Source: HGM12587 sp945786935 (GTDB taxonomy: Bacteria > Bacillota > Clostridia > Lachnospirales > Lachnospiraceae). From it: a DNA stretch of 64,000 nucleotides. Within the stretch, counting starts at the first letter, position 1. Each line of letters begins with the position of its first letter. The notes beneath the pieces were generated by a model. It was not told where the DNA came from. It ran no database searches and was given only the letters and a program-made list of their open reading frames with translations. The position numbers were made by a program, and so were the translations under genes. This document shows positions 31,749 to 40,904 of the stretch, piece by piece. The DNA lies in the NCBI GenBank assembly GCA_945786935.1, contig CALZFY010000001.1:1-64000 (forward strand), given 5' to 3'.

Positions 31749-33281
31749 ATGACGAACCAGACAACCATGCTCCGGGAGATCATTGAGGAGCATACTGATC
31801 GAATTAAAAATATGAAAAAATATTACCCATATTTCAGATTGGCAGAAACCTCTCTGGCACAGTACAGAGACGGACAGTTCGCCTGTCTGGATATGGGTTA
31901 TATCACGTTAGCGGTCATTCGTTTTTTTATTGAGGAAAACAATTTTAAGGAAAAAGACGTAACCTATCAGGAATATTACGTATTTGTAAAGGAATTATTA
32001 AAGCGTGATTTTGGAATTGAACCGGAAAAAGAGGAGGAGCAGGAGCTCATTGCCTTTCTATTTGATAAACTGAAAAATGAGGGAAAACCATTTACGTTTG
32101 AATACTATGACCCGGTGGATCGCAAACGGAAAACTATTCGTACCAGATTTCTGGACAGCCGTATGAGAGATGGTGTGGTTTATTATTTTATTACCTCCGA
32201 TGCCATTGAATTTTATCTGGATACGAAAGAAATCAAGGACGAAAGCACGATCACTGTGGAGCAGCTGCTTTTGGAAAAGATGATCAGTACCCAGAATTTC
32301 CGTGGTGGTACGGAAGTGGCCAGGCGAATCAATAATGAGGTGGGACGCCTGCTCCGGCAGAAAAATGAAGTGCTGGGAATTTTAAGCTACGACGTGTTTG
32401 CAGGAGTAGAGGCCTTTGAAAAATTCCGTGGAAGCACCATGCGGTGGTTTAAGGAAGAACAAAGGCTTTTTGCCAGAAACAGTGATCTGATCCATAAGGC
32501 TTTACAAAAGGCCGAGAAAGATGGAGAACAGGGAGATTACCAGAGCCGTTATTATCAGGCCATGGATGAAATTTATCAGTTAGAGTTGGAGCTTAAGAAA
32601 GCCATTGTCCGGCACAGTGAGCTTTTAGGAGCATGCACCAGCCTGCAGAAAAAGGTAGGAGAGCTGGTAGAAAAATCAAAATATGCTGCCCTGAAGCGTT
32701 CCATGGACTTTAAGCGGACAGGAATGCGGCTGATGGAGAAAGACCGGGCAGATCTTTTGGAAGCATTGATTTTGCCCCTTCTGGATATCCATACGACAAA
32801 AACATTTTCGTTAAACCGTCTGGATGAACTTCTTTTGGTTTCACCGGAAAAGACGGAAACCATAGAGAGTCTATCCCAGGGAGAAGAGCAGCTTTATATT
32901 TACGAGGACGAAGTTGAGGATGCGAGAATCCAGAAAAATTATATACTTTTGTTCGAAAATCTTTTAAAGACTCTTCAAGTACATTCTGCCATTACATTGG
33001 GGCAGTGGCAGGAGCAGCTGATAAGACAGCTTGGTGAGCAGGTTTTAAAAAACAGCGATTATTATTCTTTTCTGGTACATCTGACCCAGAAAAAGGAGTA
33101 CAGCGTACAAAAAATCATAGAAAAACCGGATACTTTTTTAGAAGAAGCAGTGAAAGTTTTTTTAGAAGAGCAGGAAATATACCAGGATATGACATTTCAC
33201 CTTCAGATGCTTCCGGACGAGGAGATTTTCTGCGGGGAGAAAATGTCTGTGACCAATGTGCTGATAGAGAGAGGAAACTAG
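31749..33281 (+). CDS. jetA: JetA/MukF-like kleisin subunit of a Wadjet-type SMC complex
   Basis: 510 aa. Start ATG 31749 has the AGGGGG RBS; an upstream in-frame start lies inside the promoter. The N-terminal half suggests winged-helix folds (CLDMGYITLAVIRFFIEE; a YEYYD-like turn, FITSDAIEFYL); the middle (about 165-330) is long helices; the C-terminus is helical and acidic. This is the clostridial JetA family (DUF5716-type), the kleisin that bridges the SMC heads. 3 nt from jetB and in the same transcript as jetC. In Wadjet it works with JetBCD to recognise and cut circular plasmids; no JetD is present here. Confidence 0.8.
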   Translation: MTNQTTMLREIIEEHTDRIKNMKKYYPYFRLAETSLAQYRDGQFACLDMGYITLAVIRFFIEENNFKEKDVTYQEYYVFVKELLKRDFGIEPEKEEEQELIAFLFDKLKNEGKPFTFEYYDPVDRKRKTIRTRFLDSRMRDGVVYYFITSDAIEFYLDTKEIKDESTITVEQLLLEKMISTQNFRGGTEVARRINNEVGRLLRQKNEVLGILSYDVFAGVEAFEKFRGSTMRWFKEEQRLFARNSDLIHKALQKAEKDGEQGDYQSRYYQAMDEIYQLELELKKAIVRHSELLGACTSLQKKVGELVEKSKYAALKRSMDFKRTGMRLMEKDRADLLEALILPLLDIHTTKTFSLNRLDELLLVSPEKTETIESLSQGEEQLYIYEDEVEDARIQKNYILLFENLLKTLQVHSAITLGQWQEQLIRQLGEQVLKNSDYYSFLVHLTQKKEYSVQKIIEKPDTFLEEAVKVFLEEQEIYQDMTFHLQMLPDEEIFCGEKMSVTNVLIERGN

Positions 33282-33284
33282 AAC

Positions 33285-33977
33285 ATGGAAAACAGAAATT
33301 TAGAAAAGGCACTGGAGCTTGTCTCAGATCTGATTCAGGGAGAAGAAAATCCGGTGCTTTACGAAGAATATGTTTCCAATTCGGAGGTCTACCGCCTGAC
33401 GGATCTGATCGCCAAAAAGCTGGGACTTCATATTTATGAATATCAGAATCATCTGTACATGACCAGCGGGGATCATAACAGGGTCTTTGGTTATACCAAT
33501 GAGGAATTAAAAAAGACAATCGGAGTCCGTCTGAACCGGGAACTGTATCTTTGCTATTACATTATGTATACGATTATGACACAGTTTTATCAGGATTCCG
33601 CTACATATACCTACATAGAATATGTGAAAATAGATGACGTGATCCAGGCAGTGGATCAGGGGCTGGCATCGGTGATCTCAAAGATCGAGGTGCTGGTGTT
33701 AAATGAAATTGAGGAAAATTCCTTCCGTACCCTGGCACTGATGTGGGAAGATCTGCCCATGATCACCACAGAGGAATCGGCTGTTCGAAGAGCTGCCAGA
33801 AGCTCCAAGATCGGTTACGTGAAAATGGTCGTGAATTTTATGGTAAATCAAAGATTGTTGGTGGAGGCCGGTGGACGCTATTATCCAACTGCCCGGTTCC
33901 GTGCTTTGATGGAAAACTATTATTCTGAGCAGCAGGGAAGACTGGTGGAATTATTAAACGGGGAAGGAGAAAACTAA
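33285..33977 (+). CDS. jetB: JetB/MukE-like winged-helix subunit
   Basis: 230 aa, all-helical with winged-helix character and no catalytic motif. Regular segments: LTDLIAKKLGLHIYEYQNHL, YLCYYIMYTIMTQFYQD and KMVVNFMVNQRLLVEAGG before a YYPTARFRAL wing. Length and position between a kleisin and an SMC ATPase identify it as the MukE/JetB (KITE) subunit; I associate the clostridial version with DUF6063. Its TAA stop shares an A with the jetC ATG (33977), so translation is coupled and stoichiometry is likely controlled. Confidence 0.78.
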   Translation: MENRNLEKALELVSDLIQGEENPVLYEEYVSNSEVYRLTDLIAKKLGLHIYEYQNHLYMTSGDHNRVFGYTNEELKKTIGVRLNRELYLCYYIMYTIMTQFYQDSATYTYIEYVKIDDVIQAVDQGLASVISKIEVLVLNEIEENSFRTLALMWEDLPMITTEESAVRRAARSSKIGYVKMVVNFMVNQRLLVEAGGRYYPTARFRALMENYYSEQQGRLVELLNGEGEN

Positions 33978-36900
33978 TGCCGCATATTAACAGGATTCGT
34001 GTGAACAATGTAAAATATAATTTCGGTACCCAGTATTATGATGATTTCATCATGCGCTTTTCCGGAAAAAATGCCATTTATGATCTGGCCAACGGAGGCG
34101 GCAAAAGTGTTTTGATGCTGCTTTTGCTGCAAAATCTGATTCCTAATTGCACCCTGGATGAAAAGCAGCCGGTGGAAAAACTGTTCCGCTCTGAAAATGG
34201 CAATACCTGTATCCATTCCCTGATTGAGTGGAAGTTAAATCCCTGTCATGTAAGGAACGGGTTTCAATATATGACTACCGGCTTCTGTGCCAGAAAGGCA
34301 AGAGGCAGCGTGGAAGAAGAGGGGGAAGCCAACGCAGACAGAGCTGCCATTGATTATTTTAATTATTGTATTTTTTACCGGCAGTTTAATGACAATGATT
34401 TGAAAAATCTTCCTCTTACCAACGGCAGGGAAAGGATTACCTATCTGGGTCTTCGTTCCTATTTGCAGGAGTTGGAGAAAAAAGATTTCCATGTGGAAGT
34501 ACATATTTTTGACAGAAAAGGAGATTATCAGAATTTTATCAGTCAGTATGGTCTTTTTGAAAGTGAGTGGGAAATCATCCGCGGAATCAATAAGACGGAA
34601 GGACATGTGCGTACCTATTTTGAGACGAATTACCGTACTACCAGAAAAGTGGTGGAGGACCTTCTTATTGAGGAAATTATTGAGAAATCCTTTTACCATA
34701 AAACCGGAACCGATCGCCAGGCTGACGGTATGGCAGGAACCTTGCTGGAATTAAAGGATCAGTTGGTGCTGCTCTCCCAGAAAAAGAGCGAAATGCATTA
34801 TTATGACCGTCAGATTGAACTTCTTTTAGAGTTTGCTTCCAGGGTGGGAAGTCTTAAGGGAATGTACCACAAAAAGCAGGGGCTGGAGGAACAGCTGGTA
34901 AAGACCTATCATACGACCTTAAAAAGAAGAGAACAAAAAGAGCATGCCCATGAAGCTTTGATGGAAAAGACTAAAAACATCAAAGTGCAGAAACAGGAAG
35001 TATCCTGCCAGATTGAAACTGCAAAAATCCTGCAAAAAGAGCATCAGCTGAAACTTATGGAGCAGGAAGAAGAAGAAAAACAGAAAAAAATCGATGAATT
35101 ATCTGCTCTTAGCCTTAAAAAGTCTGCAAAGCTTGAAGAGAGAGAATGCGACAATTATTTTCTTAATTATCTGGAATATGAGCGGGAATATCTTTCAGCA
35201 AAAAAGGCGGTGGAGGAAATTCTAAAGGGGAGCCTTACGCTGGAGGAAGATCTGTTTGCCATGGCAAATGAGTGGAGATCCTATGTAGAGCAGGACCAGA
35301 CCAGACTGGCGGAAGAAATCTGTAAACTCCAGGAACAGGTGTCATCCCTGGAAGCAGTGGAGGAAAACCTTCAAAAACAGGAAAAAGCATATTCCATTGA
35401 ACTGGGTGTTTTAGAAAGCAGGAAAGAAAAGGTGGGTGCAAAAAAAGAGGAGGTTCAAAATCAGCTTGTAACCATTTCCAGGGAAGAAAATATGCTGTTT
35501 TTCTCTGACACAAAGGACCAGCTTCAAAAGGCGGAAAAAGAGCTTGAAACCCTATGCAGGGAAAAGAAAAAGCTTTTGGAAGAACTGGATCAGTGCGTAA
35601 GGGAGCTTTGCGCCATAGAGGTACAGAATCGAAACGATCAGAAAGAAGAAAAACGGCTTACCGCCCGGCTGGAAGAATTAAATGAGGAGCTTTTGCAGTT
35701 TCAGCAGCTGACCGGACGGATGGATCAGCTGATTGGAATTTATGGAAGCACCTATGAGTCCGTAGAAAATGTGCTTTTCCAACAGCAGAAGGAATTGATC
35801 CTGTCCCATCAGGAACATGTGGAGGAGAAGATAAGACTGCAGCAGAAGTTGTCTGCACTCGCAGATGGAATCTATGTACCACAGCCGGAAAAGGTATCCC
35901 TGCTTTTGGAAGACGTGGCCAGATATTATGATGAAAAGGCCATTTCAGGATATGAATATCTTAGACAGAAGGATACAGAAGTTCGTGCTGTTTTACAGGA
36001 TCGTTATCCAATGCTTCCGTTTGCGGTGATTACAGATGCCAGCCTGGAGGAAATCGCAGAGGACGCAAAACTTCGGGAAAAGGATTTTGGCGAGACTCTG
36101 ATTCCAATAATTTCCAGAAAGGCTCTGGAATATGAGAAGGACATTTTGAAAGAGACTTCTCTTTTGTTTTTGGGAAGAAGCAAGGAAAGCTCCAAAATAA
36201 AGGAGCGTTTGAAAAAGCTGGAGGAGGGATTTGCCAGAGAGTACGAAAGAGAAAAGGTGCTGAAAAACGACTATGATTTTGTACAGAACTTTCTAAGACA
36301 GCGTCAGCAAACAGAACATGAACAAGGACTCTATGACCAGACAAAGGCTTTGTGGAAACAGCTGCTTGCCCAGAGGGAGGAAAATCAGGAAAAGAGCCGG
36401 ATGCTTTCAGAACAGGAAACAGCATTAAAGAAACGGGAAGAAGAACTGGAGATTTCCATTGCAGAGTCCAGGGCACAGGTAGAATCTTTTACGAAGATGT
36501 GCCGGCTGGAAGCAAAACAGAAGGAACTGGAAGCTCTGGGAGAAGAGCTTTCTAAAGATTATGCACAGTTAAAGGGTACTCTTTTAAAAACACAGGAAGA
36601 GCTTTTAATAAACGCTGCCTTACTGGAAGAAACAGAAGAATCCCTGGAGCATAAACGACAGGAATTAAAACGGATACTGGAATGCTGGGATACCTTTAAA
36701 AATTATGTGACAGACAAGGAATATCCGGCAACCGGCATGGACAGAAAGGAACTGGAAATTTCATTTGCAGGAAAGAAAGCTGCTTTTGAACAGAAAAACT
36801 CCGATGTCTCCGATAAGCAGAAGCTGGCCGGCTCCTATGAAAAATCCATGGAACAGCAAAAAGAACAGCTGCAGCTGTTGGGTCATTCCATAGAGGAACT

Positions 36901-38353
36901 AAAGAGTCGTCAAAAGCAGAATGGATGCAGCCGTACCGGGATGGAGCAGATGATTATTCTCAAAAAAGAAGCTTTTGAACTGAAAAACCAGTTGCTTTTG
37001 CTGGAAAATGAAAAAAGAACACTGGATGTCAACATTCATAAGACCATGGGAAGTATTTCCCATGCCCGTCTGATGGTGGAGGAAACCTATGGACCGGTGG
37101 AAATGCCGGAGGTTTCTTACGGGCAGCTGGAAAGCTATGTTGTGGAACGAAAGAATCTGTTAAAACAACTGGAAGAGGAAGGAATCACATCTCAGCAGCA
37201 GCTTAGGGAATTAGAAGAGCAGTGCTATGCCCTGAAGGCTATGGCCCAGGATATGGAGCGTATGATGAAAAGTGCTGGAATCTCACCGGAAGGCAAGGTT
37301 GGATATCTTGAGACAGGAGCTTCCTTAAAGGAGCAGTACGAAGAACTGCGTCAGGCTTATGAACAGATCGTAAAGGAAGAGGGCAAACGCTTGGAAGCAG
37401 TTGAAAAAGAAAAGCTTCAGATGACAGACACCCTTGAGAAAATGGGAGCCTACGAGCTTTCCAGAGAGATCAAAACAAACCTGACACCGCCGGAAAACGA
37501 GCAGCAGATCGAAAAGCAGATGGAGTCTTTAAAATCCGTTGGCCACTGTCTGGAGCTTGAAAAAGAAAGAATTGCCAAAGACATGGATTCCTTGCAGGAA
37601 CTGAAAGATCAGTTTGAGGCACAATGTCTCCAAAGCTGCCTGAATATGAAGGAAGAACTGGATCGTCTGCAGAAGCTGTCAAAAATTTCCATGGATCAGC
37701 AGATGATTTCCATGATCACTTTACAGGTTCCCTATTTGAAAGAGGAGCAGTATAAGGATGCCATGTCTGCGTATATTGATCATATTATTAAGCAGGTGGA
37801 AAATTATGATACCCAGGCAGAGCGGTTGAATTACATCAGAAGCCAGCTGGCATTTAAACGTCTGTTTTCAGTCATCGTTACCAATATGGATTCCATTCGC
37901 CTGACCCTTTACAAGCGGGAACGCATGAAAGAACAGAGCCGTTACTTAAAATATGAGGAAGCCGTAGGAAGTACAGGACAGTCGCAGGGAATCTACATAC
38001 AGTTTCTTGTTGCCATCATTAATTATATTTCCAGCATCAATTCCCGGAATGCGGATCCGCTGGAGCTTAAAAAAGTGATTTTTATTGATAACCCCTTTGG
38101 AGCGGCAAAGGATGTGTATATCTGGGAGCCAATCTTTAAACTGCTGAAAGCCAATAATGTGCAGCTGATCGTTCCGGCCCGTGGTGCGACTCCGGCCATC
38201 ACCGGTCATTTTGAGGTAAATTATATTTTAGGACAGAAACTGATTGACGGAAGACAGCAGACGGTTGTGGTGGATTACCGCAGCCAGACCGAGGAAAAGG
38301 AACTGGAATACGAGACCCTGGAATACCGGCAGGAAACCCTTAGTTTCTTTTGA
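33977..38353 (+). CDS. jetC: JetC/MukB-like SMC ATPase with divergent Walker B
   Basis: 1458 aa. Head N-half with Walker A ANGGGKS (38-44), then about 1,000 residues of coiled coil with breaks suggesting a hinge and elbow, then head C-half: signature TGQSQG (1333-1338) and Walker B VIFIDNPFG (1367-1375). The residue after Walker B Asp1371 is Asn1372, where SMC and ABC ATPases normally have the catalytic Glu; the usual switch His is also not evident (QLIVPARG). It should compact or extrude DNA with JetA and JetB. No nuclease domain. The stop TGA is shared with the -35 of the next gene. Codon use matches neighbours, giving no sign of recent transfer. Confidence 0.82.
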   Translation: MPHINRIRVNNVKYNFGTQYYDDFIMRFSGKNAIYDLANGGGKSVLMLLLLQNLIPNCTLDEKQPVEKLFRSENGNTCIHSLIEWKLNPCHVRNGFQYMTTGFCARKARGSVEEEGEANADRAAIDYFNYCIFYRQFNDNDLKNLPLTNGRERITYLGLRSYLQELEKKDFHVEVHIFDRKGDYQNFISQYGLFESEWEIIRGINKTEGHVRTYFETNYRTTRKVVEDLLIEEIIEKSFYHKTGTDRQADGMAGTLLELKDQLVLLSQKKSEMHYYDRQIELLLEFASRVGSLKGMYHKKQGLEEQLVKTYHTTLKRREQKEHAHEALMEKTKNIKVQKQEVSCQIETAKILQKEHQLKLMEQEEEEKQKKIDELSALSLKKSAKLEERECDNYFLNYLEYEREYLSAKKAVEEILKGSLTLEEDLFAMANEWRSYVEQDQTRLAEEICKLQEQVSSLEAVEENLQKQEKAYSIELGVLESRKEKVGAKKEEVQNQLVTISREENMLFFSDTKDQLQKAEKELETLCREKKKLLEELDQCVRELCAIEVQNRNDQKEEKRLTARLEELNEELLQFQQLTGRMDQLIGIYGSTYESVENVLFQQQKELILSHQEHVEEKIRLQQKLSALADGIYVPQPEKVSLLLEDVARYYDEKAISGYEYLRQKDTEVRAVLQDRYPMLPFAVITDASLEEIAEDAKLREKDFGETLIPIISRKALEYEKDILKETSLLFLGRSKESSKIKERLKKLEEGFAREYEREKVLKNDYDFVQNFLRQRQQTEHEQGLYDQTKALWKQLLAQREENQEKSRMLSEQETALKKREEELEISIAESRAQVESFTKMCRLEAKQKELEALGEELSKDYAQLKGTLLKTQEELLINAALLEETEESLEHKRQELKRILECWDTFKNYVTDKEYPATGMDRKELEISFAGKKAAFEQKNSDVSDKQKLAGSYEKSMEQQKEQLQLLGHSIEELKSRQKQNGCSRTGMEQMIILKKEAFELKNQLLLLENEKRTLDVNIHKTMGSISHARLMVEETYGPVEMPEVSYGQLESYVVERKNLLKQLEEEGITSQQQLRELEEQCYALKAMAQDMERMMKSAGISPEGKVGYLETGASLKEQYEELRQAYEQIVKEEGKRLEAVEKEKLQMTDTLEKMGAYELSREIKTNLTPPENEQQIEKQMESLKSVGHCLELEKERIAKDMDSLQELKDQFEAQCLQSCLNMKEELDRLQKLSKISMDQQMISMITLQVPYLKEEQYKDAMSAYIDHIIKQVENYDTQAERLNYIRSQLAFKRLFSVIVTNMDSIRLTLYKRERMKEQSRYLKYEEAVGSTGQSQGIYIQFLVAIINYISSINSRNADPLELKKVIFIDNPFGAAKDVYIWEPIFKLLKANNVQLIVPARGATPAITGHFEVNYILGQKLIDGRQQTVVVDYRSQTEEKELEYETLEYRQETLSFF

Positions 38354-38379
38354 CAAGGCTGCAAGTACTATGCTAAACT
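38350..38379 (+). promoter_or_regulatory. Promoter of the TPR/AAA+ gene, overlapping the jetC stop
   Basis: Perfect TTGACA (38350-38355), 18 nt, TAAACT (38374-38379). The jetC stop codon TGA is part of the -35. The downstream gene can thus be transcribed independently of jetABC. Confidence 0.7.
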
Positions 38380-38420
38380 AAAGAAGAGTAATACGGAAGA
38401 TTTATACGAGGTGAACTCTT

Positions 38421-40826
38421 TTGGATAAATACGAATACAAGGTAAAACTTGCACAGATAGAAAAGCTGACAGCCAAAAAGGATTTTGTGACTGCAGCCAA
38501 AATTGCAGACGGAATCGACTGGCGAAAGGTAAAAAGTGTAACTACACTGAATATGATTGCTGATATCTATGAGGAGAATCAGAGACTGGAAGACTGCTAT
38601 GAGATTCTCAATATGGTCTATGATCGCTCTCCTGTGGGAAGGCGTATCGTATATCGAATGGCAGAAGTGGCCACGAAGCTTCATGATTTTGAGGAAGCCA
38701 TTGATCTTTATAAAGAATTTGTCAGGATCGCACCCCACGATTTGAGCAGATATTTGTTAAAATATCAGATTTATCGGGAGAGAGGTTCTTCTGTCCGCGA
38801 TCAGATCACCATTTTGGAAGAATACAAAAGCCATGAGTATGATGAGAAGTGGGCGTATGAACTTGCCTGTCTTTACGAAGAAGCAGGCATGATCGATCAG
38901 TGCGTTGAAGAATGTGACGAACTCATTCTGTGGTTCAGTGAGGGAGAATATGTGGCAAAAGCCATGGAATTAAAGATGAAATACCGTGAGCTAAGTGCAT
39001 CCCAAAAGGAAAAGTACGAACACAGGTATGATTATCTGGAGCAGGAAGAAACCCTTAGTGAAACGCAGGAAGAAGCAGAAGAAACACAGGAAACGGTAGA
39101 TATTCCACAGCAGGAAACAGTGCCGGAAGATGCAGAAAGTCAGGAGGATACTCCGGAGGTTTCTGTGATCAATGTTAATAAATTCAGTACCATCAATCTG
39201 CAGGAGGAGCTTGCCAAAGGACTGCAGCAGATCTTAGCCCGGGAAGAGGAAGTCCCCAAAGAGCAGGAAGAGCCGGAAACTGAAACAGGGAACGTTGTCT
39301 TAGAAGAGGTAGAGCCTCAGAAAGAGATACCATGTGAAACAGAGGCACAGCCTGAAAATGAGGCCTTAAAAGAAAGGGAAGCACTCGATTCTCAGGCAAC
39401 AAAGGAATTTAAAATTGTCCATAAAAACAGAACAGAAAAAACTGCTGCTCTCTCAGAGACAGCAGAACTTCGGTCAGAAATTTTAAAATATGTACAGACT
39501 CCGCAGGAAAAAACCATGGAAGAAATGTTCTGTGTGGAGGAGGATGGACAGATTTCTCTGGCTATCGGTGACGAAAATGTTTTAGAAAAACAGATCACAG
39601 GCCAGATGACCATTGAAGAGGTTCTGGAAGCCTGGGAGGAAAAGAAACGTCAGGCCAAACTGCAGCAGGATAAACAGGTTAACAAAAAAGAAGCTGTACT
39701 TTTCGAAACAGGAGAAATTACAGAGCTTTTAAAAGATTTTATTCCCACCACACCTCGACTGAAGGACGAGATGCCGGCAGAGCCTGAGAAGGAAGCGGAA
39801 CCGGTAATTTTGCAGGAGAAAGAGGAAGAAGTCCTCATCGAGCAGGAAATCAGGAAAGAACCTGTAGAAGAACCGCAGGATTCAAAAATCGAGATTCCGG
39901 AGTCCATCGAGGATGATCTTCCTGTAGATATTGATTTTGCGGAAGCTTTGGAGGAGGCACTGAAAACTGCTGACAAAGAGGTGGAAAAGGTTGGACAGAA
40001 CACAGCGTCTATGCTGGATGCCATAGAAAAAGCACTGGCACAGGATATGGCTCCAATAGAGACAGCAGGGTACTATCTGACGGACGATCAGGTGAAGATC
40101 TTTGCCTACTTTACTTCTGTGGCAGGTATGAAAAAACAGCTGACAGAGCTTTTGACAGAGTATGCAGGCAGCGAGGAAAGAGATGATTCCAAAGAAGGTA
40201 ACCTGATCATTACCGGACATTCGGGTAACGGAAAGACAACCCTCGCCATAGATATCGTAAAAGCGTTTCAGAGACAGAAAAATACAAAAGGCGGAAAGCT
40301 TGCCAAGGTAACCGGTGATGGTTTAAATAAAAAAGACCCGGAAGAAGTGGTAAAAAAACTTGGAGGCGGTGCACTGATCATCGAGCGTGCAGGAAGCTTA
40401 CAGGATGATACAATAGAAAAGCTTTCTATGGCTATGGATGGAAATACCGGTGGTCTTTTGGTGATTCTTGAAGATGACAGTTCGGAAATTGATAAAATAT
40501 TAAAGAAACAGGAAGGTTTTGCAAAGAAATTTACCCGTTCCGTAAACATTCCGATTTTTTCCAATGACGAGCTGGTGGCATTTGGAAAATCATATGCCGA
40601 AGAACAGGAATATTATCTGGATGAAATGGCAGTGTTAGCTCTTTATGACAGTATTGGTGTTCGTCAGACTTCAGATCATGTAGTGAATATTGCAGAGGTT
40701 AAGGAATTTGTGGATATGGCCATTGCCCATGCACAAAAGAAGAGCCGTGGCTTTTTTGCAAGAATCTCCAAAAAACGAATTGACGAGGATGGCAATAAAC
40801 TGCTGTTGGAGGAAGATTTTGACTGA
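38421..40826 (+). CDS. TPR protein with acidic linker and degenerate CbxX/SpoVK-like AAA+ domain
   Basis: 801 aa. TTG start with GAGGTG (38408-38413) 7 nt upstream; no better start. Residues about 1-210: TPR-like helical repeats (DFVTAAKIADG, YEENQRLEDCYEIL, FEEAIDLYKEFV). About 211-545: Glu/Gln-rich, low complexity, probably disordered. About 560-740: AAA+ of the CbxX/SpoVK type, with Walker A GHSGNGKTT (599-607), Walker B ALIIERA (651-657) where the Asp is Ile654 and Glu655 is kept, and the arginine-finger region AKKFTRS (701-707) starting with Lys. It sits where JetD would be but has no Toprim or nuclease motif. Role unknown; it may be a partner of the SMC complex or an unrelated neighbour. 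Confidence 0.75.
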   Translation: MDKYEYKVKLAQIEKLTAKKDFVTAAKIADGIDWRKVKSVTTLNMIADIYEENQRLEDCYEILNMVYDRSPVGRRIVYRMAEVATKLHDFEEAIDLYKEFVRIAPHDLSRYLLKYQIYRERGSSVRDQITILEEYKSHEYDEKWAYELACLYEEAGMIDQCVEECDELILWFSEGEYVAKAMELKMKYRELSASQKEKYEHRYDYLEQEETLSETQEEAEETQETVDIPQQETVPEDAESQEDTPEVSVINVNKFSTINLQEELAKGLQQILAREEEVPKEQEEPETETGNVVLEEVEPQKEIPCETEAQPENEALKEREALDSQATKEFKIVHKNRTEKTAALSETAELRSEILKYVQTPQEKTMEEMFCVEEDGQISLAIGDENVLEKQITGQMTIEEVLEAWEEKKRQAKLQQDKQVNKKEAVLFETGEITELLKDFIPTTPRLKDEMPAEPEKEAEPVILQEKEEEVLIEQEIRKEPVEEPQDSKIEIPESIEDDLPVDIDFAEALEEALKTADKEVEKVGQNTASMLDAIEKALAQDMAPIETAGYYLTDDQVKIFAYFTSVAGMKKQLTELLTEYAGSEERDDSKEGNLIITGHSGNGKTTLAIDIVKAFQRQKNTKGGKLAKVTGDGLNKKDPEEVVKKLGGGALIIERAGSLQDDTIEKLSMAMDGNTGGLLVILEDDSSEIDKILKKQEGFAKKFTRSVNIPIFSNDELVAFGKSYAEEQEYYLDEMAVLALYDSIGVRQTSDHVVNIAEVKEFVDMAIAHAQKKSRGFFARISKKRIDEDGNKLLLEEDFD

Positions 40827-40904
40827 TTGGCTTCTCTTTCCGCAAGGAAGGCAGCGAAACAGTTTAGAAAAAATATAATTGAGAAATTTTAGGGGGATGT
40901 GACG

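Noticed and set aside
38421..40826. JetD nuclease as the fourth Wadjet gene
   Set aside because: The protein has TPR repeats and an AAA+ domain, with no Toprim (E...DxD) or nuclease motif.
31749..40826. Defence island or mobile element carrying the SMC operon
   Set aside because: No integrase, transposase, tRNA target or compositional break; flanks are nrdD/spoVAE and glgB.
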